Shown in pieces: positions 1 to 8,967 of a DNA stretch of 64,000 bases; position 1 is the first letter of the stretch, and each line of letters begins with the position of its first letter. The position numbers were made by a program, and so were the translations under genes. The stretch spans positions 62,001 to 126,000 of the forward strand of contig NZ_JAHXOZ010000009.1 in assembly GCF_023147585.1 (NCBI RefSeq), written 5' to 3'. The stretch comes from Micrococcus sp. EYE_212 (lineage in GTDB: Bacteria; Actinomycetota; Actinomycetes; Actinomycetales; Micrococcaceae). The notes under the pieces are model-generated. The model had not been told where the DNA came from. It worked only from the letters and a program-made list of their open reading frames with translations, and ran no database searches.

Positions 1-422
1 GCCGTCGCCGTGCCGGTGACGGTTCCGGCGCGCGCCGCGGCGTGGTGCGTGGCGCCGATCTCGATGCCCACGACGTTGTGGTCCCGCCCGGCGGCGACCT
101 TGGCGGCCACCGAGCCCAGCGTCTCGGCCAGCACGAGGTGGGCGCCGCCGTGCAGCAGGCCCACGGGCTGCTCGTTGCCGGCCACCGGCATGGTGGCGAC
201 GGCGCGCTCGGCGGTGAGCTCCGTGAACACGATGCCCATCTTCAGGGCCAGCGGGCTGACGCCGGCCCCGCCGAGGGCGTCCTGCAGCTCGGGCGGCAGG
301 CCCGCCGCGGCGGAGAGCTCCGCGAGCTGCTCGGGCGTGAACCGCGGTCGCACCCCCGCCCGGAAGGTGAGGTCGGCGAGGGCGGCCGGGAGGTCGGGGC
401 TGCAGGCGGGGGCGTCGGTCAT
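1..422 (-). CDS. PaaI/hotdog-fold thioesterase, 3' end outside window
   Basis: This is the first 140 residues of a protein that runs off the left edge of the window. Residues about 60-140 read as a hotdog-fold thioesterase of the PaaI/YbgC type: HGG at 91-93 followed by a conserved Glu at 100 (GLLHGGAHLVLAETLGS), then the beta strand VVGIEIGATHHAAARAG. Such enzymes hydrolyse acyl-CoA thioesters, often phenylacetyl-CoA or menaquinone-pathway intermediates; the substrate cannot be read here. The ATG at 422 is the first good start. A CAGCCT hexamer lies seven bases upstream, so the mRNA may be leaderless. It is divergent from polA, with the two start codons only 44 bp apart. Confidence 0.8.
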   Translation of the reverse strand, partial: MTDAPACSPDLPAALADLTFRAGVRPRFTPEQLAELSAAAGLPPELQDALGGAGVSPLALKMGIVFTELTAERAVATMPVAGNEQPVGLLHGGAHLVLAETLGSVAAKVAAGRDHNVVGIEIGATHHAAARAGTVTGTAT

Positions 423-428
423 GGGCAC

Positions 429-434
429 TAGGCT
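429..434 (+). promoter_or_regulatory. -10 hexamer for polA
   Basis: TAGGCT fits the TANNNT pattern found before many genes in this window. It would start transcription near 441, giving a leader of about 26 nt that contains the purine-rich ribosome binding site GAGAGGAG before the polA ATG. No clear -35 is visible. Confidence 0.5.
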
Positions 435-466
435 GGCACCTGGACCACGAGAGGAGCAACGAGACC

Positions 467-3295
467 ATGGGTGAGACCGCCGCGGCCGAGACCGGCACCT
501 CCGAGACCCGGCCGCGCCTGCTGGTGCTGGACGGCCATTCGATGGCGTTCCGCGCCTTCTACGCGCTGCCGGCCGAGAACTTCGCGACCGACACCGGTCA
601 GCACACCAACGCGGTCTACGGCTTCACGGCGATGCTGCTGACGATGATCCGCCAGCAGGCGCCCACCCACGTGGCGGTCGCCTTCGACCTCTCCGGGCCC
701 ACGTTCCGCTCCGCCGAGTACGCGGAGTACAAGGCGGGCCGCTCGGAGACCCCCGCCGAGTTCGCGGGGCAGATCGAGCTGACCGTGAAGGTCATGGAGG
801 CCCTCGGCATCCCCACCCTCACGGTGGAGGACTACGAGGCGGACGACATCGTGGCCACGCTCTCCGCCCGCGCCGAGGCCGCGGGGTGGGACGCCGTCGT
901 CGTGTCCGGGGACCGGGACGCGTTCCAGCTCATCTCCGAGCACACCACGGTCCTGTACCCGAAGAAGGGCGTCTCTGACATCCCGCCGATGGACGCGGAC
1001 GCCGTCATGGCCAAGTACGGCGTGAGCCCCGCCCAGTACCCGGACCTCGCCGCGCTCGTGGGGGAGTCCGCGGACAACCTGCCGGGCGTGCCCGGCGTCG
1101 GCCCCGGCTTCGCGGCCAAGTGGATCAACGCCTACGGCGGGCTCGAGGGCGTGCTGGAGAACGCGGACAGCATCACCGGCAAGAAGGGCGAGGCCCTGCG
1201 CGCCCACCTCGAGGACGTGCGGCGCAACCGCCGGCTCAACGCCCTCGTGCGGGACCTCGACCTGCCCGTCGACCTCGAGGCCATGGCGCTGACGATGCCG
1301 GACCACGACACCGTGTCCGAGCTCTTCGACGCCCTCCAGTTCAACCGCATCCGCGACCGCGTCTTCGAGGTGTTCTCCGAGCGCCTCGGCGCGGACGCCC
1401 CCGCCGCCGAGGTCGAGGAGGCCCCCGAGCACGTGGTCGCGACGACGGCCGCGGACCTGGGCGGGTTCCTCGCCGCCCACGCCGGCGCGCTGCTCGGGGT
1501 GCACGTCGTCGTGGACGGCCCGGACATGCTGCCGAAGCGCAAGGTGCCCGTGCCGGGCACCCACGGCACCCCCGTCGGGGTGGCGTTCGCCGCCGACGAC
1601 GCCGCGCTCTACGTGGACCTCGACGCCGAGGGGCCGGACGCGGAGCTCATGGCGGCCGTGCGCGACGCGCTCGAGGACGCCGGCACCGCCAAGGCCGTGC
1701 ACGACCTCAAGCGCACCGTGAAGGCGCTGGCCGCCCCGACCCGGCCGGCCGGCCTGGGGGAGGGAGCCGTGATCGGCGGGGTCGAGGACGACGTGCTCCT
1801 CTCGGCCTACCTGATCCAGCCCGACCGCCGGGACGTGGACCTGGCCTCGCTCGCCGAGGCGCACCTGCGCACTCCGCTCGCCGCGCCGGCCACGGGGCAA
1901 CCCGCCTCCGCCCAGGGCGAGCTCGACCTCGACGGCGGAGCCGCCGCGGCCGAGCGCGCGCAGCGGGCCACAGACGCCGTCCGCGCCGCGTGGGTGGTCC
2001 GCCGCCTCTCCGCCGAGTTCACCCCCCAGGTGCTCGAACGCGGCGCCCAGCGGCTGCTCCAGGAGATGGAGATCCCGCTCGCGCGCCTGCTCGCGCGCAT
2101 GGAGCTGGCCGGGATCGCCGTGGACCGCGACCACCTCGAGGCGCTGCGCGCCGACTTCGCCGAGCGCGCGGACGCCGCGAAGGAGTCCGCGTGGGCCTCG
2201 GTGGCGGAGGAGACCGGGGGCATGGAGGTCAACCTCGGCTCCCCGAAGCAGCTGCAGGAGGTCCTCTTCGAGCGCCTCAACATGCCGCGCACCCGCAAGA
2301 CGAAGACCGGCTTCTCCACGGACGTGGACTCGCTGCAGGACCTGCTCGAGCAGACGCAGCACCCCTTCCTGGAGAACCTCATGGCGCACCGCGACGTCAC
2401 GAAGCTCCGCCAGACCGTGGAGGGCCTGCTGGAGACCGTGGCGCCGGACGGGCGCATCCACACCACCTACTCGCAGACCGCCGCGGCCACGGGCCGCCTC
2501 TCCTCCCTGCACCCCAACCTGCAGAACATCCCTGTGCGCACCGAGGCCGGCCGACGCATCCGCGAGGCCTTCACGGCGGGCGAGGTGGACGGCACGGAGG
2601 CCGTGCTGCTCTCGGCGGACTACTCGCAGATCGAGATGCGCATCATGGCCCACCTCTCCGAGGACGCCGGCCTCATCGAGGCGTTCAACATGGGGGAGGA
2701 CCTGCACAGCTTCGTCGGCTCGCAGGTGTTCGGCGTGGACCCGCACGAGGTGAGCGCGGAGCAGCGCTCCAAGGTCAAGGCGATGAGCTACGGGCTCGCG
2801 TACGGACTGAGCTCGTTCGGCCTGTCCAAGCAGCTGAAGATCTCGGTGGACGAGGCCCGCGGCCTGATGAAGGGCTACTTCGACCGCTTCGGCGGGGTGC
2901 GGGACTACCTGCGCGACGTCGTCGCCCAGGCCCGGCAGGACGGCTTCACCTCCACCATCGAGGGGCGGCGCCGCTACCTGCCGGACCTGAACTCGGACAA
3001 CCGCCAGCTGCGGGACATGGCCGAGCGCGCCGCCCTCAACGCCCCGATCCAGGGCTCGGCGGCGGACATCATCAAGCGGGCCATGCTGGACGTGCAGGCC
3101 GGCCTTGAGGAGCAGCGCCTGCGCTCCCGCCTCCTGCTCCAGGTCCACGACGAGCTCATCCTCGAGGTCCCGCGCGACGAGCTCGCGGCCGCCACGGCCC
3201 TGCTCAAGGAGCGCATGGGGCGGGCCGCGGACCTCTCCGTGCCGCTGGACGTCCACGTCGGCGAAGGAAGGACCTGGCATGCCGCAGCCCACTGA
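467..3295 (+). CDS. polA: DNA polymerase I
   Basis: Family A DNA polymerase for Okazaki fragment maturation and repair synthesis, 942 aa, a normal length for actinobacterial PolA. The N-terminal 5'-3' flap exonuclease covers about residues 15-310, with VLDGHSMAFRAFYALP, a DYEADD acidic cluster and GDRDAFQL. The middle region (about 330-480) keeps the 3'-5' exonuclease fold but I do not see the catalytic DxE set, as is usual in actinobacteria, so it is probably not proofreading. The polymerase domain has motif A DYSQIEMR (near 718), motif B KVKAMSYGLAYG (near 769) and motif C QVHDELILEV (near 891). The ATG follows a good ribosome binding site. The last 17 bp overlap the next gene, so the two are translationally coupled. 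Confidence 0.97.
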   Translation: MGETAAAETGTSETRPRLLVLDGHSMAFRAFYALPAENFATDTGQHTNAVYGFTAMLLTMIRQQAPTHVAVAFDLSGPTFRSAEYAEYKAGRSETPAEFAGQIELTVKVMEALGIPTLTVEDYEADDIVATLSARAEAAGWDAVVVSGDRDAFQLISEHTTVLYPKKGVSDIPPMDADAVMAKYGVSPAQYPDLAALVGESADNLPGVPGVGPGFAAKWINAYGGLEGVLENADSITGKKGEALRAHLEDVRRNRRLNALVRDLDLPVDLEAMALTMPDHDTVSELFDALQFNRIRDRVFEVFSERLGADAPAAEVEEAPEHVVATTAADLGGFLAAHAGALLGVHVVVDGPDMLPKRKVPVPGTHGTPVGVAFAADDAALYVDLDAEGPDAELMAAVRDALEDAGTAKAVHDLKRTVKALAAPTRPAGLGEGAVIGGVEDDVLLSAYLIQPDRRDVDLASLAEAHLRTPLAAPATGQPASAQGELDLDGGAAAAERAQRATDAVRAAWVVRRLSAEFTPQVLERGAQRLLQEMEIPLARLLARMELAGIAVDRDHLEALRADFAERADAAKESAWASVAEETGGMEVNLGSPKQLQEVLFERLNMPRTRKTKTGFSTDVDSLQDLLEQTQHPFLENLMAHRDVTKLRQTVEGLLETVAPDGRIHTTYSQTAAATGRLSSLHPNLQNIPVRTEAGRRIREAFTAGEVDGTEAVLLSADYSQIEMRIMAHLSEDAGLIEAFNMGEDLHSFVGSQVFGVDPHEVSAEQRSKVKAMSYGLAYGLSSFGLSKQLKISVDEARGLMKGYFDRFGGVRDYLRDVVAQARQDGFTSTIEGRRRYLPDLNSDNRQLRDMAERAALNAPIQGSAADIIKRAMLDVQAGLEEQRLRSRLLLQVHDELILEVPRDELAAATALLKERMGRAADLSVPLDVHVGEGRTWHAAAH

Positions 3296-4697
3296 CACCA
3301 CCGCCCCTCGAGAGTCCTCCGGCCCCACGGCGCCGCCCGATCCGGCCGGCGCGCTGGCCGAGAACGGGCTCGAGCTGCGCCCGGTGCCCTCCCCGTGGGA
3401 GGCCGGGCTGGCGGACCCCGAGGCGCCGTTCGACCTTGCGCGCCGCTGGGACGACGCCCCCGCCGTCCGCCGGCACACGGCCGTCCTGCAGCGCACCTTC
3501 CACGAGGTCGGCGACCCGGAGCTGCGCCTGGCCGACCGCTTCATCGGCGTCGAGCAGGGCGACCGCCGCCGGCTGGTGGGCGTCTACCCTGTGGGCGCCG
3601 ACCCGGACGCCGTCGACCCGGTGGGCACTCTCGTGGACTTCACGAAGGACCTGAATGTGGGCGCCGGGCGCCTCCTGCCGGCCTGGTGCATCTCCGAGGT
3701 GACCGTCTCGCCCACGCACAGGCGCCGCGGGATCCTGCGCGCCATGATGTCGGACTCGCTGCGCCGCGCCCGTGAGGCGGGCGTGCCGATCGCCGCGCTC
3801 ACCGCCACCGAGGCCACCATCTACCGCCGCTTCGGCTTCGGCGTCTCCACGTACTACCGCTCCGTGTGGCTCGACGTCACCCGGGGGATCCAGCTGCGCG
3901 GCGGCCGCCCCGAGGGCGACTTCCGGTTCATCGAGCCCACCACGTCGGGCGAGCTGATCGAGGGCCTGTGGCGTCGGGCCTTCGAGGGACAGCTCGGCTC
4001 GGTCGAGCGCATCCGCTTCCACGCGGCCAAGGAGACGGACCGGGACCCGCGCGTGGACGAGGGCCGGCCGCAGGGGCTGCGCGGCGTCGTGTTCTCCGGC
4101 CCCGACGGCACGGACCGCGGCGTGGCCGTCTACCGGGTGACGGGGGAGACCTCCGAGCTCGTGGCGGACGAGCCCGTGACCGCCACCGTGGTGGCCCTGT
4201 GGGCCGCCGACGCCGAGGCCTACCGGGCCCTGCTGGAGTTCCTCGGCAACCTCGACCTCGTGGTGCGGCTGCGCCTGCCCTCGGTCCCCAACGACCGCAT
4301 GCTCGAGTTCCTCGTGCGCGACGAGTCCCGGATCTACACCCGCGGCGTCCACCACCACCTGTGGCACCGGATCCTGGACGTCGCCGCGTGCTTCGAGGCC
4401 CGTCCCTACCTCCACGACGGCGCCGTGGCCGTGACGGTCGAGGACGACCTCGGCCACGCGGCCGGCACGTGGGAGATCTCGGCGGCGGACGGCCGGGGGC
4501 GCGTCCGCCCGGCGGACGAGGACCAGGCCGAGCTGACCCTCGACGTGGCGGAGCTGGGCTCCGTGCTCCTGGGCGGGGTGCAGGCCGAGGTCATGCGCGA
4601 GGCGGGCATCCTGCGCGAGCACCGCCCCGGCGCGGCCACGGACCTGGACACGCTCCTGCGCCAGCCCCGCCTGCCCTTCGCCCTGACCGGCTTCTGA
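3279..4697 (+). CDS. Eis-like GNAT N-acetyltransferase, copy 1
   Basis: 472 aa, similar in layout to mycobacterial Eis: an N-terminal GNAT domain with the acetyl-CoA loop HRRRGILRAMM near residue 147 and ATEATIYRRFGFG, a second degenerate GNAT domain, and a C-terminal sterol-carrier-like domain. The protein ends in Phe (ALTGF). In Eis the C-terminal Phe carboxylate acts as catalytic base, so this supports an active Eis fold. Known family members acetylate amines on aminoglycosides, peptides or proteins; the substrate here is unknown. The ATG at 3279 is chosen because GAAGGAAGG lies just upstream. It overlaps polA by 17 bp. A 30-residue Pro/Thr-rich N-terminal extension precedes the conserved region. 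A paralogue follows 23 bp downstream. Confidence 0.88.
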   Translation: MPQPTDTTAPRESSGPTAPPDPAGALAENGLELRPVPSPWEAGLADPEAPFDLARRWDDAPAVRRHTAVLQRTFHEVGDPELRLADRFIGVEQGDRRRLVGVYPVGADPDAVDPVGTLVDFTKDLNVGAGRLLPAWCISEVTVSPTHRRRGILRAMMSDSLRRAREAGVPIAALTATEATIYRRFGFGVSTYYRSVWLDVTRGIQLRGGRPEGDFRFIEPTTSGELIEGLWRRAFEGQLGSVERIRFHAAKETDRDPRVDEGRPQGLRGVVFSGPDGTDRGVAVYRVTGETSELVADEPVTATVVALWAADAEAYRALLEFLGNLDLVVRLRLPSVPNDRMLEFLVRDESRIYTRGVHHHLWHRILDVAACFEARPYLHDGAVAVTVEDDLGHAAGTWEISAADGRGRVRPADEDQAELTLDVAELGSVLLGGVQAEVMREAGILREHRPGAATDLDTLLRQPRLPFALTGF

Positions 4698-4720
4698 CGC
4701 GTCCCGACCCAGGAGGACCC

Positions 4721-6034
4721 ATGCCCCCGCACCACGCCCACGACGACAGCCTCGCCGCGCACGGCCTGCAGCTGGTGGTGGCCCCGGGACGCGCCGGCGA
4801 CCCGGCGTTCGAGCGGCACACCCTGGCCGTCGAGCGGGGGTTCTACGAGGAGCCGCCCGCGGGCGAGTCGCTCGCGCAGCTGCTCGAGGCGGGGGAGGCG
4901 GACGGCCGGCGCATGGTCGACGCGTACGCCGCCGGAGACGACCCGGCCGCGTCCCGCCCCGTCGCCACGTTCGAGGACTTCCCGTCCGAGCTGACCGTCT
5001 CGCCCGGCGTCACCGTCCCCGCCTGGCTCATCAGCGCCGTGACCGTGGACCCGGGGTTCCGCCGCCGGGGGATCCTCCGGGCGCTCATGGGCCGCAGCCT
5101 CGCGGACGCGGCGGCGGCCGGGATGCCCGTCGCGGCCCTCACCGCCTCCGAGGCCGCGATCTACGGACGCTTCGGGTTCGGCGCCGCGACCCGCTGGCGC
5201 CGCACGCACCTCGACGTCCGCGGCGAGGTGCGGCAGCGCGGCGACGCGCCGGCGGGACGGGTCACGCGGGAGGAGCCGCGCGAGATCGGCCCCCTCGCCG
5301 ACGAGCTCTACCAGAGGGCCCGCCGCGCGACCCCCGGCGCCACTCAGCGACCGGCCATGACCGCGATCCGCTGGGAGGACCGCAGCCGGTTCAAGAACGA
5401 CGGCAAGGGCACCGGCCTCTACGCCGCCGTGCATCGGGACGCGGCGGGGCGGGCGCAGGGGATCGCGCTGTACCGTTTCAAGGGCTGGGACGTCGAGCCC
5501 CCCACGGTGACGATGGAGCTCTTCATCGCCCTCACCCCTGAGGCCCGCCGCGGCCTGCTCGCGCACCTCACGAGCCTCGACCTCGTCGAGCGGGTCGAGT
5601 GGGAGCGGGCCCCCGAGGCCGGATGGGTCGAGGCCCTCCTCGAGGACGAGCGCCGCATGCGCACCCAGCGCGACGGCGACGACCTCTACCTGCGGATCCT
5701 CGACGTGCCCGCCGCCCTCGGCGCCCGTGACGACCTGGGCGAGGGCGAGGTCGTCCTGACGGTGGCGGACCCGCTCGGCCACGCCGACGGAACGTGGCGG
5801 CTCGCGGTGCAGGAGGGCGCCGCGAGCGTGGCCGCGGCCGAGCCGGCGGAGGCCGATCTCGTGCTCGACGTGGCCGACCTGTCCGCGGTGTGGCTGGGCG
5901 GGCACGGGGCGGCGGGCGGGGCCGCGGCCCGCGTGGCGAGCGGCCTGGTGGAGGAGCGGGTGCCCGGCGCGGCGGACCGCCTGGACGCGATCCTGCGGCC
6001 CACGGCGCCCGTGCGGTCCCTGGTGGGTTTCTGA
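4721..6034 (+). CDS. Eis-like GNAT N-acetyltransferase, copy 2
   Basis: 437 aa paralogue of the preceding gene with the same architecture: AWLISAVTVDPGFRRRGIL forms the acetyl-CoA binding loop near residue 113, followed by ALTASEAAIYGRFGFG, and the C-terminal lipid-carrier-like domain ends in Phe (SLVGF), matching the Eis catalytic carboxylate. AGGAGG at 4711-4716 gives a strong ribosome binding site for the ATG at 4721. It is 23 bp behind copy 1 and very likely co-transcribed with polA and copy 1. The copies differ strongly outside the core motifs, so the duplication looks old and the substrates may differ. Any role in aminoglycoside or peptide modification is an inference from family knowledge. 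Confidence 0.87.
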   Translation: MPPHHAHDDSLAAHGLQLVVAPGRAGDPAFERHTLAVERGFYEEPPAGESLAQLLEAGEADGRRMVDAYAAGDDPAASRPVATFEDFPSELTVSPGVTVPAWLISAVTVDPGFRRRGILRALMGRSLADAAAAGMPVAALTASEAAIYGRFGFGAATRWRRTHLDVRGEVRQRGDAPAGRVTREEPREIGPLADELYQRARRATPGATQRPAMTAIRWEDRSRFKNDGKGTGLYAAVHRDAAGRAQGIALYRFKGWDVEPPTVTMELFIALTPEARRGLLAHLTSLDLVERVEWERAPEAGWVEALLEDERRMRTQRDGDDLYLRILDVPAALGARDDLGEGEVVLTVADPLGHADGTWRLAVQEGAASVAAAEPAEADLVLDVADLSAVWLGGHGAAGGAAARVASGLVEERVPGAADRLDAILRPTAPVRSLVGF

Positions 6035-6040
6035 TAGCCT
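6035..6040 (+). promoter_or_regulatory. -10 hexamer for rpsA
   Basis: TAGCCT sits immediately after the stop codon of the second Eis-like gene. It would give rpsA a leader of about 110 nt (near 6047 to 6157), unusually long for this window and possibly a place for ribosomal-protein autoregulation. No -35 box or conserved RNA fold could be confirmed by eye. Confidence 0.45.
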
Positions 6041-6157
6041 GGAAGGGCACTTTCGTGCGCTCTTGAATCTGACCATCACAACCCATGCCGGGTGACGGAC
6101 ACGCGCGTGCCCGGGCCGCCTCGGCATGAACCCCAATCCCATCGGAGTCCCTCCTAC

Positions 6158-7618
6158 ATGACCACCACTTCCAACGCCCCCCAGGTTGCCGTCAACGACA
6201 TCGGCACCGCCGAGGAGCTGCTCGCCGCGATCGACGCGACCATCAAGTACTTCAACGATGGCGACCTCGTCGAGGGCACCGTCGTCAAGGTGGACCGCGA
6301 CGAGGTCCTGCTCGACATCGGGTACAAGACCGAGGGCGTCATCCCCTCCCGCGAGCTGTCCATCAAGCACGACGTGGACCCGGATGAGGTCGTGGCCGTG
6401 GGCGACTCCGTCGAGGCCCTCGTCCTCACCAAGGAGGACAAGGAAGGCCGCCTGATCCTCTCCAAGAAGCGCGCGCAGTACGAGCGCGCCTGGGGCGACA
6501 TCGAGAAGATCAAGGAGGAGGACGGCGTCGTCGAGGGCACCGTCATCGAGGTCGTCAAGGGCGGCCTCATCATCGACATCGGCCTCCGCGGCTTCCTCCC
6601 CGCCTCGCTGGTGGAGATGCGCCGCGTGCGCGACCTGGCCCCCTACATCGGCCAGAAGCTCGAGGCGAAGATCATCGAGCTGGACAAGAACCGCAACAAC
6701 GTGGTGCTCTCCCGCCGTGCCTGGCTCGAGCAGACCCAGTCCGAGGTCCGCTCCAACTTCCTCCACAAGCTGGAGAAGGGCCAGGTCCGTCAGGGCGTCG
6801 TGTCCTCGATCGTCAACTTCGGCGCGTTCGTCGACCTGGGCGGCGTGGACGGCCTCGTGCACGTCTCCGAGCTCTCCTGGAAGCACATCGACCACCCGTC
6901 CGAGGTCGTCGAGGTCGGCAAGGAGGTCACCGTCGAGGTCCTCGAGGTCGACATGGACCGCGAGCGTGTCTCCCTGTCGCTGAAGGCGACCCAGGAGGAT
7001 CCGTGGCAGCTCTTCGCCCGGACCCACGCCCTGGGCCAGGTCGTGCCCGGCAAGGTCACCAAGCTCGTCCCCTTCGGCGCGTTCGTGCGCGTCGAGGACG
7101 GCATCGAGGGCCTCGTGCACATCTCCGAGCTGGCCTCGCGCCACATCGACACCGCCGAGCAGGTCGTGTCGGTCAACGACGAGCTGTTCGTCAAGGTCAT
7201 CGACATCGACCTCGAGCGTCGCCGCATCTCCCTCTCCCTCAAGCAGGCCAACGAGGGCGTGGACCCGGACGGCACCGAGTTCGACCCCGCGCTCTACGGC
7301 ATGGCCGCCGAGTACGACGAGGAGGGGAACTACAAGTACCCCGAGGGCTTCGACGTCGAGACCAACGAGTGGATGGAGGGCTTCGAGTCCGAGCGCGCGG
7401 CGTGGGAGCAGCAGTACGCCGACGCCCAGACCCGCTGGGAGGCCCACAAGGAGCAGGTGCGTCGCTCCGTCGAGGAGGAGGCCCAGGCGGGCACCGAGTC
7501 CTCCTCGGCCGGCGCCGGCGCCTCCACGTACTCCTCCGAGGCCCCGGCCTCCGACGGCGGCACCCTCGCCTCCGACGAGGCCCTCGCCGCCCTGCGCGAG
7601 AAGCTGACCGGCAACTGA
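6158..7618 (+). CDS. rpsA: 30S ribosomal protein S1
   Basis: 486 aa, close to the 481 aa of mycobacterial RpsA. Four S1 RNA-binding repeats can be followed: around residues 35-105 (VEGTVVKVDRDEVLLDIGYK), 120-190 (VEGTVIEVVKGGLIIDIGLRG), 207-275 (RQGVVSSIVNFGAFVDLGG) and 292-362 (VPGKVTKLVPFGAFVRVEDG). Repeats three and four are the best conserved, as expected. An acidic, Ser/Ala/Gly-rich tail follows to the C-terminus. It binds mRNA and helps initiation on weakly structured leaders. The ATG at 6158 has only a weak Shine-Dalgarno. The upstream 123 bp holds a promoter and long leader; the gene ends before a strong terminator. Confidence 0.97.
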   Translation: MTTTSNAPQVAVNDIGTAEELLAAIDATIKYFNDGDLVEGTVVKVDRDEVLLDIGYKTEGVIPSRELSIKHDVDPDEVVAVGDSVEALVLTKEDKEGRLILSKKRAQYERAWGDIEKIKEEDGVVEGTVIEVVKGGLIIDIGLRGFLPASLVEMRRVRDLAPYIGQKLEAKIIELDKNRNNVVLSRRAWLEQTQSEVRSNFLHKLEKGQVRQGVVSSIVNFGAFVDLGGVDGLVHVSELSWKHIDHPSEVVEVGKEVTVEVLEVDMDRERVSLSLKATQEDPWQLFARTHALGQVVPGKVTKLVPFGAFVRVEDGIEGLVHISELASRHIDTAEQVVSVNDELFVKVIDIDLERRRISLSLKQANEGVDPDGTEFDPALYGMAAEYDEEGNYKYPEGFDVETNEWMEGFESERAAWEQQYADAQTRWEAHKEQVRRSVEEEAQAGTESSSAGAGASTYSSEAPASDGGTLASDEALAALREKLTGN

Positions 7619-7673
7619 TCCGGTGCGGTGAGCCGGTGACGGCCGCCGCCCGGGCGGACGCCCACCACGGACG

Positions 7674-7710
7674 AGCGCCCCGTCCCTCCATCAAGGAGGG
7701 GCGGGGCGCT
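7674..7710. terminator. bidirectional terminator between rpsA and the rsmC-like gene
   Basis: A 16-bp stem (AGCGCCCCGTCCCTCC at 7674-7689 with its complement at 7695-7710, one G.U pair) closes a 5-nt ATCAA loop. It lies between two convergent genes and can serve both. There is no long U tract, as is typical of high-GC actinobacteria. Confidence 0.8.
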
Positions 7711-7725
7711 TCGTCGTGTCCGGGG

Positions 7726-8967
7726 TCAGCCGCGCCGCGTGGAGACCGTCACCGTGAACGTGCGGTTCCGCGCGACCTGCCGGGTGGGCCCGACGACGGA
7801 CTGCAGGATCCCGCGGTGGTGCAGGTGCGAGTTCCACACACACCACAGCTCCCCCTCCGGAGCCAGGACGCGCGCGGCGGCCCCGAAGAGGCGGTGTGCG
7901 ACCGTGGGGTCCACCGCGTTGCCGTCGTGGAACGGGGGGTTCAGCAGGATCCGCTCCTCGGAGGCGTCCGCCCACGAGGCGAGCGCGTCGTCCCGGACGG
8001 CCTCGACCCGCTCGGCCAGGCCGTTGGCCTCGGCCGTCGCCCGCGTCGAGGCGACCGCGACGGCGGACTGGTCCGTCGCGGTGATCCGGGCGTGGGGCCA
8101 CAGGCGGGCCGCGCCGACCGCGATCAGGCCGTTGCCGCAGCCCAGGTCCACGGCGCGGGCCGGGGGGCGCGGGTCCTCCGCCAGCGCCTCGAGGAGCAGG
8201 CGGGAGCCGGGGTCGGCGTGCGCCCCGCCGAACGTGCCGGCCTCGGCCACGAGGCGCACGGGGCCGATCCCCGGCAGGGCCGCCGTGGTCTCGTCATGGG
8301 GCCGGGGCGCCACGCCCGCGCGGGGCGCGCGGGCCGTGAGCACGCGCGCCTTGCGGCGGCCCCGGTTCGCGACGACGTCCTGGAAGGACGCCGCCAGCAC
8401 CGCGTTCATCCGCGGGCTCATGTGCTTGTCCCGGCCCCCGGCCAGCACGACGACGGAGGGGTCCGCGCCGCGCGCCAGGATCCGGGCGATCCGGTCCAGC
8501 TCGTCGAGGGAGCGGGGCAGGGGGAGCAGCACGGTCCGGGCGCCGCGGACGAGCCGATCGTCGAGCTCCGCGTGCGTCAGGGACCCGGCGGAGCCCCGCA
8601 GCAGGCCCTCCGCGCGCCAGCGCTCCAGGTTCGCCCGCACCGAGCGCTCGGCGGACGCGTCGTCCTGGGCCAGGCGGACGTCGTGCCCGGCCGCGAGCAG
8701 GGGGAGGGTGAGGGCGCCGTGCCGGTCCTCGAGAACCACCACGGGGCCGGCCGCGTGACCGCACGCCAGCCATCCGGCGAGGGTGTCGAGGAGCAGCACG
8801 TCCGCGGCGTCGTGGGCGGCGCGCCCCGCCTCGGCGGGCAGGGGCCAGCGCGTGAGGGACTCCCACGGCACGCCGCGGGTCAGGTCGTCCGGGAGCCCGC
8901 CCAGCACCACGTCGGGGGTCACCCCCGCCGGGACGCGGTCGCGGTCATCGTGCGAGGTCGTCGTCAT
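7726..8967 (-). CDS. class I SAM-dependent methyltransferase, RsmC/RlmG-like
   Basis: 413 aa. The C-terminal half is a class I methyltransferase with SAM motif AVDLGCGNGLIAVGAA near residue 270 and the N-(D/N)PPF catalytic motif ILLNPPFHDG near 340. NPPFH is typical of RsmC (16S rRNA m2G1207) and RlmG (23S rRNA m2G1835). The N-terminal half is a degenerate methyltransferase-like domain, also as in RsmC/RlmG, so it probably modifies rRNA; the exact guanine cannot be told. The ATG at 8967 is chosen because it is the first in frame. It overlaps the end of the upstream yigZ gene by 23 bp, so the pair forms a two-gene operon with coupled translation. Confidence 0.88.
   Translation of the reverse strand: MTTTSHDDRDRVPAGVTPDVVLGGLPDDLTRGVPWESLTRWPLPAEAGRAAHDAADVLLLDTLAGWLACGHAAGPVVVLEDRHGALTLPLLAAGHDVRLAQDDASAERSVRANLERWRAEGLLRGSAGSLTHAELDDRLVRGARTVLLPLPRSLDELDRIARILARGADPSVVVLAGGRDKHMSPRMNAVLAASFQDVVANRGRRKARVLTARAPRAGVAPRPHDETTAALPGIGPVRLVAEAGTFGGAHADPGSRLLLEALAEDPRPPARAVDLGCGNGLIAVGAARLWPHARITATDQSAVAVASTRATAEANGLAERVEAVRDDALASWADASEERILLNPPFHDGNAVDPTVAHRLFGAAARVLAPEGELWCVWNSHLHHRGILQSVVGPTRQVARNRTFTVTVSTRRG

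Noticed and set aside
428-3544. Long open frame of 1038 codons on the minus strand opposite polA
   Set aside because: High GC leaves antisense frames open. The translation is Arg/His/Gly-rich without motifs, while polA on the plus strand is unmistakable.
4406-7447. 1013-codon minus-strand frame opposite the second Eis-like gene and rpsA
   Set aside because: Low-complexity antisense shadow of two well-supported genes.
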